Assembly (NCBI GenBank): GCA_930367215.1
Contig: OV884058.1
Coordinates: forward strand, 108,275,802-108,339,801
Direction: 5' to 3'
Source: Pollenia angustigena
Taxonomy: Eukaryota > Arthropoda > Insecta > Diptera > Polleniidae
Length of the DNA stretch: 64,000 bases
Shown here: positions 1-10,549 of the stretch, piece after piece
How the letters are laid out: each line of letters begins with the position of its first letter
How positions within the stretch are numbered: the stretch's first letter is position 1
The notes under the pieces: model-generated
Told to the model about the DNA's origin: nothing
The model's database searches: none
The model's input: the letters and a program-made list of their open reading frames with translations, nothing else
Translations under genes and position numbers: made by a program

Positions 1-214
1 TTTTATTTTGAAAGTCAGCATTCGATTATTCAGATCGACCCAAAGATCATTCAATATGAATGAGCGATGTGGCCCGTTTTCACATAAATTGTCACATGAT
101 TAAACAAGAATATGGGGTACCCAAAACCAACGAAATATTTTTGAACAACATTTTTTATTGGACCATATTTTTTTTTTTTTCGAAAACAACCAAGTTATGG
201 TTAATGGTTATAAC

Positions 215-1249
215 CAGGGAAACCAGAAATTTGCTCTAAAAAACACGTTTTATGCGCATTAAATATGCAGTAAAAACCCGAAAATATGCCCTGAAAAATG
301 TTAAAAATATGTGCTAAAAATTAAAAATTTCTTATATGAAGACACAATATTCAACAATTGAATATCAAAATTTAAAAAACCCTAAAAATATTATCGCTTA
401 AGCCCATATAAGGTTAAAATTCATATAAGAGATGTTTGCGCCGAATATTATCTAGATTTTAACATCCATATGGGGTTTAAAGGGATTTAAGGTGCGGTTG
501 CTAAATTGATAGCAAATGTTAACATTTAAAAGGAAGTTAAAGCTATTTAAGGATGGGAGCTTTGAGCCGTGAGCCGTGAGCCGTGAGCCGATTCGAAAAT
601 AATTTAATTTGCAGTAAAATAATTTTGGGACGAATTAAATTGAAATACCATCATAATTAGAAAGCTTGCGGACACAAAGAGTCTAATTGGGATGTGAAAT
701 TATAGATCGGTTCTCACCATTTGCATAGGTTTCGTCCATATTCGATCAAATTATTTACAAAATTGGAACTTGTACTTTGCGCACAAGGCTAACATGGACA
801 GACAAGCAGCCAGACGGACGGATGGACATCGTTAGATCACTTTAGAAAGTGATTCTGAGTCGATCGAAATTCTAAAAATTGGTCTAGATAAAAATTGCAT
901 AACATTTATACTTAATGACAACCTGCTTTGTTTAATAATTTCAGAGAAAAATTAAATGTAGATGTCGAAATTGAAGTAACAGATTTTCAAAAAAAAATAG
1001 GTATCTAAAAAAAATTTAATATTTATCGAAATATGCCTTAAAAAGGCATAATATGGGCTATAAACCTAAAAAATGCTGCAAAAAGGCTTTTTAAAAAAAA
1101 AATGCTGCAAACGGTAAAATATGCAAAAATATGCCCTCACAAATCGATGCCAAAATTTATAAAAAGCTCTAAAACGGAAAAATAAATTGTTTCTGCCTTC
1201 ATTGGTCGTACAAGGAAAAACATGCAATTGCATATTTATGGTTACCCTG
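215..1249. mobile_element. Non-autonomous hAT element (about 1.03 kb)
   Basis: The ends are inverted: CAGGGAAACCAGAAAT on the left and the complement of CAGGGTAACCATAAAT on the right. Flanks GTTATAAC (207-214) and GTTATTAC (1250-1257) match at 7 of 8 positions, as expected of an aged 8-bp hAT target duplication. The interior is AT-rich with many AATATGC motifs, a short GAGCCGT tandem at about 561-590 and a fragment of the dispersed repeat described below. No transposase reading frame is visible. Confidence 0.75.
690..880 (-). repeat. Fragment of dispersed repeat A inside the hAT element
   Basis: The stretch contains ACTTGTACTTTGCGCACAAG, then tandem GGAC/AGCC motifs and AAAGTGATTCTGAGTCGATC. 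The same modules occur near 13790-13870, 19230-19310 and 42230-42300. Read on the minus strand it matches the interior of the more complete copies. Confidence 0.6.
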
Positions 1250-1299
1250 GTTATTACATTCAATACCGGATAAAGATTAAAAATTTAAAAAGGCCCGAG

Positions 1300-1400
1300 G
1301 TAGAGAACAATCCAGAAATCTGGTTCCAACAAGATGAAGCTACGGCTCGTTCAAGTATGGCTCTCCTGCGCCAAATTTTGGCGATCGTTTTTTGTAGAAG
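1300..1400 (+). pseudogene. Mariner (DD41D-type) transposase scrap
   Basis: Plus-strand translation gives EIWFQQDEATARSSMALLRQ, which resembles the WFQQDGATxHTA catalytic segment of the mariner copies at 20.3 kb and 38.2 kb. Similarity ends after about 35 codons, with a frame change near QNFGDRFF. Only this piece survives, so it is a relic without function. Confidence 0.5.
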
Positions 1401-3890
1401 ATTAACATTGTCGATGACGATAACGACAACCGGAATTAGGCTGAATGTATACAGGATAACGCCATGCACCTGCTTTTCGGCTAGATGTCGTCGTTTGTGC
1501 GTGGGATTATCGAATTTTTTAAAAGAATGCACTTTATAAGATTTAGCAGCCCCGAAATTAAACAGCAACTTTCTTAAGCTTGAAATTATTAGGCAATAGG
1601 TATGCAGTTCGCGTGGCGTTGTTTGTGCGACATGCGCAGAACATTTTAACTTTGTTTTTGGGCTGGCGTCATTTTTTTTTATCATTCTAGCTTAACACAT
1701 TTAAACTTAGTCGAGAATCTCTGAAGAGTCCAATTTACCTCGAATAGTAAATCTTAATTTGTCTGCAATCGTTAATACTTAAAGAGCCCAACTATACCTA
1801 TAATCGTGGAATTGTTAAAAGGACATACTCTTTGCTTTAATCTAGATTATCGAAAGAGTTTTTTTCTATGTAACCTTATCCGTGGTTGTCCAATTAAAAA
1901 AAATTTAATTTACTTGAATCGTGGATGTCGTAATACCTAACAATCTAAAGAAAAGAACGATATATCGTCAGTTCATTATTGGCTTGGCGCATAGGCGATA
2001 TAGCCGTAGTGAAGAAAGACGACAATGGAGGTTTACCTAAAGTTTTCTGAAAATGTACCCATTAGGTTTTTTTGTGTTTTGCGCACTGCTTCTGGCATAT
2101 GTTTTGAAGAAAAATGTTAATTTTGTTTTCATGAATGAAGTTAGAAGTTATGAGTATTTTATTAAAAGTGAAAATTATTGTTTTGTGTCGCATACGTCAC
2201 ATTCTTAAATTTATATCTAAAAAGTAGGCTTTTGCGCGGCATAAGTAAACTTTCTGCTGCGTATTGAGTTGTTGTCCTTTTATTTTGCTTTTGCTTAAAC
2301 TACTTTTTTTTCTTACGACAATTAAGCAAAGCAAAATTGAAATATATTTTGTACGTTTTTGTATAAGAAATTTGCTGCAATCGCCAAACAGTGGCGTGTA
2401 GAGCAAGGCAATACCTCATAAACTTTAAAATAGTTGATACGCAGGTTTAGAATACAGAATATGTATACCCTATAACTAACTCAATGGTCTTAAAAATGGT
2501 CGGTAGGTCAAACAGATTTGTTTCGAAATTATAATTCGAACTAGTTATCTATAAAATAATGAAAGTATGTCTCATCTTAATAACTTGAATTTAAATAGTT
2601 TAGTTTTTAACTAATTTATGGCCATAATTTACCCAGAATGTTTTTGTTGTTTTGGTCTAAATAGTCTCTAATTTATTTTTAAGTTAAAACAATTTAAAAT
2701 TAATACCTTTTAAAGGAGGAAAAGAGTTCTTCATTTCAAACTCGTTCTTAATTATTTAATTAAATATTTCCTTAACTATTCACAAATTAATATGCATGAT
2801 TTATTTGAATTTTTATTTACGTAGAAAATATGTGTGAGATTTAACAAAGTGTTTTTCTTTTTCTTTTTATTTTTTGATTGAGATTGAGTTTTTGTTTTCG
2901 CTTTTTTTTAATCTTCTTTCATTCTTAAAAGTTGCCGTAAAAACAAGTGTCCTTTTTTAAATCAATTTTAGATATTAAATTAGTTTGTTTCTGTCATTTA
3001 ATTATGTATGTTTCAATGTCAGTTATGTTTAAATAATATTAATAATAATGTTGAATTTGCAATTATAATATATATTTATATAGTTACTCATGTATTATGT
3101 TCATATTTATTAATAATAATTAGTATTATGTTAGTAGTATTTTAGTTAGTAAGTATTTATTTAGTTTATAACAGTCTACTAGCAAGATGCACAATTCTGT
3201 GCGATATTTCTTCAAGTGTATCGATAGAAAGCGGTCAGACTGTAGTGACGCGATCTATTTCAACATATCGCACAGAATTGTCGCTTTGTCAGCAAATCAC
3301 TTCTTTCTCATCCAAAACTGCTGTATCCATAGAGCTTAAGGATTTTAAACGTGTCTGCAAAACTGATGAGCCTCTTAATTTTCTTTTGATTTTCCTAAAA
3401 TAGAACATAAAAGAAAATTAATTGAAATGCAAAATTAACAAAAGAAAAAAAAAAAAAAAAAATTAAAGTTAAAATGCAAATCCCAAATGAGTGGAATAAA
3501 TTCAAGGGAAATCAATTGGAACTTTGCTAATATTAAAGTTACACCATTTCCTACAGCGGAATATGAAAGAAAACTGGAATATATTATTGGAATTAAATTT
3601 AAGCTTTAATAAAATACCTAAAAGAAGATTAATTTAAATTTTTATATTTCATAGTTTAAAGCAGGGCGGCCAGACTTGGGGATGTATCCCCAAAGTCAGG
3701 GATTTCATGTCATTTGGGGATTAAAAAAATTGGGGATTTTTTGGGGATTTTACACATTCTTAATATATTTCCCTTTTTTATGATTTACGCTTATTTTTTG
3801 CTTTGTTTCGTATATAAAATATCAAAAAAAAAAAGTACCAAACTTTTATATTTACTCTTTTCAACAACTAATACAGTTTAAAGGGTCCTA
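1400..3890. other. AT-rich intergenic or intronic DNA with weak repeats
   Basis: I see no supported gene. From about 1690 to 2000 there are degenerate units resembling AATCGT...ATCTTTAAAGAGTCCAA, similar to stretches near 10.6-11.0 kb and 17.6 kb. Bases 2449-2515 share a repeat (TATGTATACCCTAT...GGTCGGTAGGTCAAACA) with 63231-63295 in opposite orientation. A poly-A run lies near 3445-3462. Bases 3660-3760 hold repeated TGGGGAT motifs. Confidence 0.5.
3187..3285. repeat. Short inverted repeat (foldback)
   Basis: ACAATTCTGTGCGATAT on the left is matched by its complement ATATCGCACAGAATTGT on the right, with about 60 bases between. It could be a tiny MITE or a stem-loop. No target duplication is evident. 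Confidence 0.6.
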
Positions 3891-4404
3891 ATTAACATGG
3901 CGTTTACATTTGCCAGTACTGGCAAGACAGTAGCAATACATGCAAACCTTTTCACTAATCCATGCACACTTTTCCAACTGTCTTGTCTACTTAGGGATGA
4001 AACGATACCTCTAAGGTATCGATACTTTTACTCGATATGGTATCGCTCGCAAAGTATCGATACCTACTCAGTATCGAAAAAAAGTATCGATACTTACTTG
4101 TATCGGTACTTGTATCATTTTATATGATAAAATAATAGAAATAAGCACTTATAAACTCTCTATTAACTGTTTTAGTACATACTATACAATACAATAAGAA
4201 CTACGACCCAGAAGAATTTTTGTGCAAAACGAAGTGTAAAAAGTGAGACCACTTTTAGTTACCACCTAGTACCAATTTTCTTTCAAAAAATCTTTTATCT
4301 TGGAAACAAAATTTTATAGAACGTTCAGGATAACAACCTTCATTCACCTTTTATTCCAGAAATTAACAATGTCACTATGTATTTATTTTAAATGTAAATA
4401 TGTA

Positions 4405-4940
4405 CTTTATTTTCACTTTGACCTTTCTTTGTTTCAGTATTTGACAAATTCTACCATTGAGAGGTACACAATTGAGCAGCGCGTTAAGATTGATAAAGCC
4501 TTTTACGAAAATGGGCGTTCAATCGAAATGCATTTCGTGCACATCTTGATTTTTTTGGTCAGCATAATCAACCAAATTTTTTTATTTTTCCTAAGCTAAT
4601 CCCGCGAAGCTCTATGCGTGTCTGCAGGAAAGAAACCAGAGCCTCTGGCGGGAATCGAACCCGCAACCCCGGCGCTGATAGACTAGCTCGCTACCAGCTA
4701 GACTACCGGGGCACACATGTTTCCACAATCGGGAAAATTGTGCGTAATTTCAGCAAACCGGGTCTGTAGGAAATGGGAAAACATATGTGCATGCTCGGAC
4801 GTACTTTTTCGAAAATGAGGTCCAATTACGGTGAATGGTGTTCGATATCGCGAGATGGTAACGAACTTCCTATAGCCAGAAATTGAGGAAATGGACCTGG
4901 ACAATATTTGGTTTAAAGGTGTTTACTGCTCAAACGGGTT
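4405..4940 (+). pseudogene. Mariner (DD41D-like) relic inside the hAT element
   Basis: Plus-strand translation gives TIERYTIEQRVKIDKAFYEN, matching the N-terminal helix-turn-helix of the mariner copy at 19.9-20.8 kb. Further on EMDLDNIWF corresponds to the segment before the second catalytic Asp. The frame is broken by stops and by a SINE insertion at about 4576-4713. The downstream part was copied again in the tandem duplication. Confidence 0.65.
4576..4713 (-). mobile_element. tRNA-headed SINE
   Basis: On the minus strand a 72-nt tRNA-like head (4712-4641) has an A box (TAGTCTAGCTGG), an exact B box (GGTTCGATTCC) and a perfect T stem (GCGGG/CCCGC). The D and anticodon stems do not pair and the acceptor stem pairs at 5 of 7 positions. 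It is therefore not a functional tRNA gene. A unique body and an A-rich tail follow (poly-T on the plus strand near 4577-4590). It interrupts the mariner relic, whose two halves align with the uninterrupted copy near 20130-20165. Confidence 0.72.
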
Positions 4941-7900
4941 CTTGATACCGTTACTGCTGCTCCAGATTTGGAATATAATCAAAAATCTAATATTAATTTG
5001 AATACCAAGGCGAAACGATTACTTTTGACCGATACCGAGTATTTTTTTACCGATACTACTTGGTACTCGGTTGCTAAGTATCGATTACAAAAATACTTGG
5101 TACTTATATGAAAGTATCGAATATGTACTTGTATTTACTCGTATCGTTTTATCCCTATGTCTACTGTCTAGGAAATTTTGCAGACAGTAAAATCGGACAG
5201 TGATTTGACATTTGCTAACAGTAATCTGAAGTTTTGTTAGCAAAAAGGAAAAAAATCAAAATGTAAAAAAAATTAAACATATTTTGCTTTGATTTCTTAT
5301 ATTTCAGTTAAGTTTTATATTTGTTCACACAATATAGTTCCCAGTAAAAACTTCGCCTACAAAATAATGTGTTGAGTAATCAGAAAAACATAATAGCACT
5401 ACTTACAATTCTACTGAAAGAACCAATGAATTTTACAAGGGATGTCCCAAAATGAACTCATTAAAACGTAAGTCATTATTTTTTTTGCATGCATACATCC
5501 AGAAAAAAGTAGTTATAGAAGTTGTTATGGATGTAGTTATAGAAGAAAGCTACAAAATAATGAGTTAAAGAAGCTATTCATTTTGAAAAAGTAGGCGAAG
5601 TTTTTACTGGGTTATTCTAAAATTTTTTTAAACTTGTTTAGTTTATATAAAATACGTCTAACTGGACTTGCGCTGCAACATTCACGTTTGAAATATTTTA
5701 AAAATTGAACTGTCTTAACTACTGTCTGGACGCCTACGTCACGAAGACAGTTAGTAGTGTTTTTGGCAACTATTATGTATTTTCTTACTGTCTTGCCAGT
5801 ACTGTCAAATGTAAACGCTGTGTAAGATTACCATTTTTGTTGAGTGTGTAAAATGTACCTAATAAACTTATGTTATTATTTTTGAGTGAGTGCTTTAAAA
5901 AGAAGAATTAAAAAAAAAATTTAAAACCGTTGACAACACACAATTTTTAATTTTTTAAAGGCAATTTTCAAGCAAATATGCCTTCCCCAAAAATAAATAA
6001 ATATGAAAGACAATATTATAAAGTTTGGGAAAAAGAATGCTGGGCTATTGGTAATTATTTATGATTCTTATAAATTGGCTCATTCGTGGGCAATGGGCAA
6101 TCTTCAATTGAATTCTTTTTCGTGTTGAACTGTGTTATTTCACGTGGATTTTTATGGAATTAAATCACAATTTAAAAACCTTTAAATAGTCTCAATATGG
6201 CTCGATATTATTTATAGAGTTCAGTAAAAACTTTTAAAAAAGTTTTAATTAAAACTATTAGGCCGGGTTTTTCAGATATGGATTAAGTTAAAACTTAGTT
6301 TAGCGTAGTCTTAAACTCGAATATTTACGGCGAAATGTGATTTTTTTTTATTATCACTTAAGGCAAAACTAAGCTGTTCCGTCAAAAAATTGTATACAAA
6401 CATGGTATTAGCAGCACAAATCTGTTTTTATTAACTAAACCTAGTTTAACTGAGATCTCAAAAACCTAACCTAAGAAGTTCAATTACAGCTATGAAATCA
6501 AAATGCAACTAGTAAAACTGTAAGAAGTTCAAACACAGCAGGTTCATTAGTTTTCTCTTAACATTGGCGATTATATAGGGGGGAGGGGGGGGGGGGGGTC
6601 CAATTACGGTGAATGGTGTTCGATATCGCGAGATGGTAACGAACTTCCTATAGCCAGAAATTGAGGAAATGGACCTGGACAATATTTGGTTTAAAGGTGT
6701 TTACTGCTCAAACGGGTTCTTGATACCGTTACTGCTGCTCCAGATTTGGAATATAATCAAAAATCTAATATTAATTTCAATACCAAGGCGAAACGATTAC
6801 TTTTGACCGATACCGAGTATTTTTTTACCGATACTACTTGGTACTCGGTTGCTAAGTATCGATTACAAAAATACTTGGTACTTATATGAAAGTATCGAAT
6901 ATGTACTTGTATTTACTCGTATCGTTTTATCCCTATGTCTACTGTCTAGGAAATTTTGCAGACAGTAAAATCGGACAGTGATTTGACATTTGCTAACAGT
7001 AATCTGAAGTTTTGTTAGCAAAAAGGAAAAAAATCAATATGTAAAAAAAATTAAACATATTTTGCTTTGATTTCTTATATTTCAGTTAAGTTTTATATTT
7101 GTTCACACAATATAGTTATTCTAAAATTTTTTTAAACTTGTTTAGTTTATATAAAATACGTCTAACTGGACTTGCGCTGCAACATTCACGTTTGACATAT
7201 TTTAAAAATTGAACTGTCTTAACTACTGTCTGGACGCCTACGTCACGAAGACAGTTAGTAGTGTTTTTGGCAACTAATATGTATTTTCTTACTGTCTTGC
7301 CAGTACTGTCAAATGTAAACGCTGTGTAAGATTACCATTTTTGTTGAGTGTGTAAAATGTACCTAATAAACTTATGTTATTATTTTTGAGTGAGTGTTTT
7401 AAAAAGAAGAATTAAAAAAAAAAATTTAAAACCGTTGACAACACACAATTTTTAATTTTTTAAAGGCAATTTTCAAGCAAATATGCCTTCCCCAAAAATA
7501 AATAAATATGAAAGACAATATTATAAAGTTTGGGAAAAAGAATGCTGGGCTATTGGTAATTATTTATGATTCTTATAAATTGGCTCATTCGTCTTCAAAA
7601 ACAGCATATTGTTAATGGGCAATCTTCAATTGAATTCTTTTTCGTGTTGAACGGTGTTATTTCACGTGGATTTTTATGGAATTAAATCACAATTTAAAAA
7701 CCTTTAAATAGTCTCAATATGGCTCGATATTATTTATAGAGTTCAGTAAAAACTTTTAAAAAAGTTTTAATTACAACTATAAGGCCGGATTTTTCAGATA
7801 TGGATTAAGTTAAAACTTAGTTTAGCGTAGTCTTAAACTCGAATATTTACGGCGAAATGTGATTTTTTTTTATTATCACTTAAGGCAAAACTAAGCTGTT

Positions 7901-8122
7901 CCGTCAAAAAATTGTATACAAACATGGTATTAGCAGCACAAATCTGTTTTTATTAACTAAACCTAGTTTAACTGAGATCTCAAAAACCTAACCTAAGAAG
8001 TTCAATTACAGCTATGAAATCAAATTGCAACTAGTAAAACTGTAAGAAGTTCAAACACAGCAGGTTCATTAGTTTTCTCTCTTAACATTGGAGATTATAT
8101 AGGGGGGGAGGGGGGGGGGGGG
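4819..8122. repeat. Tandem duplication of a transposon-derived block
   Basis: Unit 1 (4819-6597) and unit 2 (6598-8122) start with the same GGTCCAATTACGGTGAATGG and end in the same TATAGGGGGG-type poly-G run. They are nearly identical apart from a 272-bp MITE present only in unit 1, a ~22-bp segment present only in unit 2, and a few substitutions. Unit 2 begins directly after the poly-G tract, which marks the breakpoint. Neither unit has a convincing coding region. Confidence 0.88.
5340..5611. mobile_element. MITE (272 bp) with perfect 21-bp inverted ends
   Basis: Left CCCAGTAAAAACTTCGCCTA and its exact complement on the right define the element. The paralogous block at about 7118 reads ATATAGTTATTCTAAAA with no insertion. 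That fixes both ends and leaves an apparent 2-bp TT duplication. There is no coding capacity. The insertion post-dates the tandem duplication or was lost cleanly from unit 2. Confidence 0.88.
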
Positions 8123-8219
8123 TGAGTAAAAATTGTTCTTCCTTTAATTCTAGCATGAATCGCAGGAAATGGTGTATAAAAAAATAGAAAAAATAGATGA
8201 CAATTACGTTTAAACTTAC

Positions 8220-8421
8220 TTGTAGGCAAATGCTGCAAATGCACAACAGAATAGTACAATAATCAAACACAATGTTGCCAATATTTCTGTAGGTAATTTC
8301 ATAATGGCTGAGCATTGTAGGAATGTTTCATCATCGCCTGAAGGACAATGTTGTATACCATCGCACCAAACACTAACATTAACGCAGGCGTTTAACTCCG
8401 TGCATTTGTACTGGCATTCCT
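8220..8421 (-). CDS. Host gene exon 9: LDLa module and transmembrane segment
   Basis: 202 nt, phase 1 in and phase 2 out, with acceptor TTATAG and donor GTAAGT. It encodes a six-cysteine LDL-receptor class A module (ECQYKCTELNACVN, then WCDGIQHCPSGDDETFLQC) with the acidic C-terminal DDE that normally helps bind calcium. One feature is atypical: IQHC replaces the common xxDC. About 8 residues later EILATLCLIIVLFCCAFAAF forms a single hydrophobic span, so the protein is a type I membrane protein. The frame is still open at the donor, so at least one cytoplasmic exon follows. I found none in bases 1-8219. Confidence 0.9.
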
Positions 8422-8576
8422 CTATAATGTTTTTTTGGTTGGAATAATAAGAGTTAAGTGAAAAATAATGGTAATAAAGTTTCAACAAATTCACATTTGA
8501 AAACAATAGATGCTTTCCATTCATTATTGACAAATTTATTTGTATGTATGTTGCAAATAATAGAAAAGTAACTTAC
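8422..8576 (-). other. Short intron between exons 8 and 9
   Basis: 155 bp with GT and AG ends on the minus strand. No repeat is recognised in it. Confidence 0.8.
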
Positions 8577-8783
8577 CTGCTATACTGAGTGTTGGTCCTG
8601 GTATCAACTCCATCCAATTAAATGAAAAGTCACCATTCTCTGGTCTTAGGAACTCTACACTAATGGCTTTTGAACGATTTGCAATGGCAAAATTAGGACG
8701 CTCATTCCAACCAGCACTGAAAATCTCCACATATTCGTAGGCCTTTGAATCAGGTGCCAATGGGCATGCTGTGATTGTTAAAC
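8577..8783 (-). CDS. Host gene exon 8: end of CUB 4
   Basis: 207 nt, phase 1 in and phase 1 out, with acceptor TTGTAG and donor GTAAGT. The peptide is LTITACPLAPDSKAYEYVE, then IFSAGWNERPNFAI, NRSKAISVEFLRPENGDF and SFNWMELIPG. The strands YEYVEIFSAGW and AISVEFLRP match the C-terminal half of a CUB domain, and one sequon (NRS) is present. It is separated by 155 bp from the LDLa and membrane exon. Confidence 0.9.
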
Positions 8784-9206
8784 CTACAAAATGAAAATGA
8801 CAAAAATACACAAACATACACAAGTTAAAATATAATAATGGAATAGGAGTAGTTCAAGTTTTATATATTTTTTAGAGACAGTAATGACAGAATATAGAAA
8901 ATGAAATTGATATCAATTACGAAATAATAAATGAAATGGCTTTTTAGCCTAAAGCCTAAAATTAGAAATGAATGTAAATATTGGCTTTGCCAATTTACTT
9001 TTAAAATTGTCAATTTATAATTTGTAAGCTGGAAAGAGCTTCACTTAATAGAAATTTGATTTGAACAAAGGAGAAACAATTATCATTGATGTTGAAGTTT
9101 TAATCAATTAATTATTTTACGTTAATGAAATTAATCGTAAGTAACATAAAGGAAAGATTTTTAATTGAAGTCCTTTTATAAAGTAAATTTATTTAAGTAT
9201 CATTAG

Positions 9207-9293
9207 TTTTTTTTTATAAAATGTATGATAAGCTTTTAAGTTGCCATACAAAATGTAGTGTGTTTAAGCTTATCATACATTTTATAAAAAAAA
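9207..9293. repeat. Hairpin-forming inverted repeat
   Basis: About 28-base arms (TATAAAATGTATGATAAGCT and its complement) flank a ~28-base spacer, with runs of T and A at the outer ends. It may be a tiny foldback MITE. Two-base target duplications cannot be judged in the A/T runs. Confidence 0.7.
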
Positions 9294-9371
9294 TTGTTTC
9301 CCTTAGCTCCTATTATGAGTATAGGGTCTAAACAAATTCGTTCAAATTATTCCTGTTCGATGTTAGGTTTT

Positions 9372-9660
9372 TTACTTCACTCCAGTTTTGACTGATTTGT
9401 TTACTTCCAGAGCTAATTGTCTACGGCAAGTGTTGGCAGGGCGTCCTCTACGTCTGCTTCCTTGAGGGTTGCAGTCAATGGAGTTACGGGTGCTACCAGT
9501 TGCTTGACGACGTAGTGCATGGCCAATCCAACCCCATTTACGCAAAAATATTTCAACCCGTATTGGTGTCTGATTATTTCGGGCCCAGAGTTGAAAATTC
9601 GATATGGTGTTGGGCCAAAATATACGCAATATCCTTCTAAAGCTTGTAGTGTGTTAAGAT
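9372..9660 (-). pseudogene. LINE C-terminus relic
   Basis: The minus strand encodes RVEIFLRKWGWIGHALRRQ followed by NPQGSRRRGRPANTCRRQL. WGWIGHxLRR...NPQGxRxRGRPxxTxRR is a recurrent C-terminal motif of insect non-LTR retrotransposons. Only this tail (about 85 codons) is present, and it ends in a stop at 9372. Confidence 0.65.
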
Positions 9661-9689
9661 CTTCTGGTCATTCGTAAAAAAAGTAAGAA

Positions 9690-10545
9690 TTATTGCTACT
9701 TCTTCAATACCAGCTCTTTTAAAGGATGGACATTAACGGACCCAATTGATAAGACTCATTGTCTTGCCGAATTATTTGCAAGTAATTCTCACCAACCAGC
9801 TGGCAATCAACCACTACCCGAACTCGAAAAAGTATGCGTAACTATGCCTGAAATATTTTTTCGGGGTCAAGTTGTTAAAATGGTTTTGCGGATCTCGACA
9901 TAAACAATTCTACTGGGCCCGAAAGTATACTGCTCTTCGACGCTATCTCGTCCCCTAGCAAATTTTTTCAGCAGTTTGTACAATGCCGGGGAATTTCCCG
10001 TCTCCTGGAAAGTTGCTAAATAAACGCCAATTCTTAAAAAAGGAGTGGATAATAACCCTGAAAATTACCGCCCAATTGCAATTTGTTCGGCACTTTCCAA
10101 AGTTATGGAGAGTATGATAAATTACCATCTTGTCAAATATTTTGAGTCTAACTACCTATCAAGCAACCGCCAGTATGGCTTTCGTAGAGGTCGCTCTACT
10201 GGAGACTTACTGGCGCTGTTATCGCAAAAATGGTGCCGATGCGTCCAACATTTTGGCGAAAGAAAGGTAATTGCTTTAAATATTTCCAAGGCGTTCGACA
10301 GAGTCTTGCATGGTGCACTTTTGTCAAAACTTGTAGCATTCGTCTCAGAGATCGCACTATACGAGTTGTTATAGATGGGGTTTCATTAAACGTGTTCGAG
10401 ATTTATTCAGGGGTGCCGCAAAGCTCTGTTCATTCTCCTACTCTATTTCTTATTTTTCTAAATGACCTCCTCTGTCAAACTTCCAACCCCATCTACTCTT
10501 TTGGAGATGACAGCAACCTTTGCTATTCGTACTCATTTGATTAAA
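9690..10545 (+). pseudogene. Non-LTR retrotransposon reverse transcriptase relic
   Basis: The plus strand encodes NPENYRPIAICSALSKVMES, then RQYGFRRGRSTGDLLALL, ALNISKAFDRVLHGALLSKL, then in another frame EIYSGVPQSSVHSPTLFLIF and SFGDDS. These are the ordered RT blocks YRPI..., YGFRxGRST, xDxSKAFDxVxH, GVPQGSVxSPxLF and the FADD box, here changed to FGDD. Upstream frames carry FASNS and a diverged linker. Frame shifts and stops show it is dead. It is probably CR1/Jockey-group, but the clade is not certain. Confidence 0.75.
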
Positions 10546-10549
10546 CCGT

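Larger units (their letters stand above)
3992..5157. mobile_element. hAT element with exact 8-bp target duplication
   Basis: The ends TAGGGATGAAACGATAC and (inverted) TAGGGATAAAACGATAC differ at one base. Both flanks are TGTCTACT (3984-3991 and 5158-5165), a perfect 8-bp duplication typical of hAT transposition. Next to both ends are clusters of the GTATCGATAC motif. The centre is a mariner relic that itself carries a SINE. No hAT transposase remains. Confidence 0.88.
3900..5818. mobile_element. Outer MITE-like element of a four-level nest
   Basis: The left end GCGTTTACATTTGCCAGTAC and the inverted right end GCGTTTACATTTGACAGTAC agree over about 33 bases with one mismatch. Subterminal GACAGT/ACTGTC motifs recur on both sides. 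The element was later entered by the hAT element at 3992-5157 and a MITE at 5340-5611. I could not define a target duplication. Confidence 0.6.

Noticed and set aside
3660..3760. Left end of another hAT element (CAGGGCGGCCAGACTTGGGG)
   Set aside because: I could not find a matching inverted right end or a target duplication in the window.
4641..4712. Minus-strand tRNA gene
   Set aside because: The T arm and the A and B boxes are good, but the D and anticodon stems do not pair and the acceptor stem has two mismatches. It is better explained as a SINE head.
3994..5150. GTATCGATAC clusters as a microsatellite or binding-site array
   Set aside because: They lie next to both inverted ends of a hAT element and are better read as its subterminal repeats.
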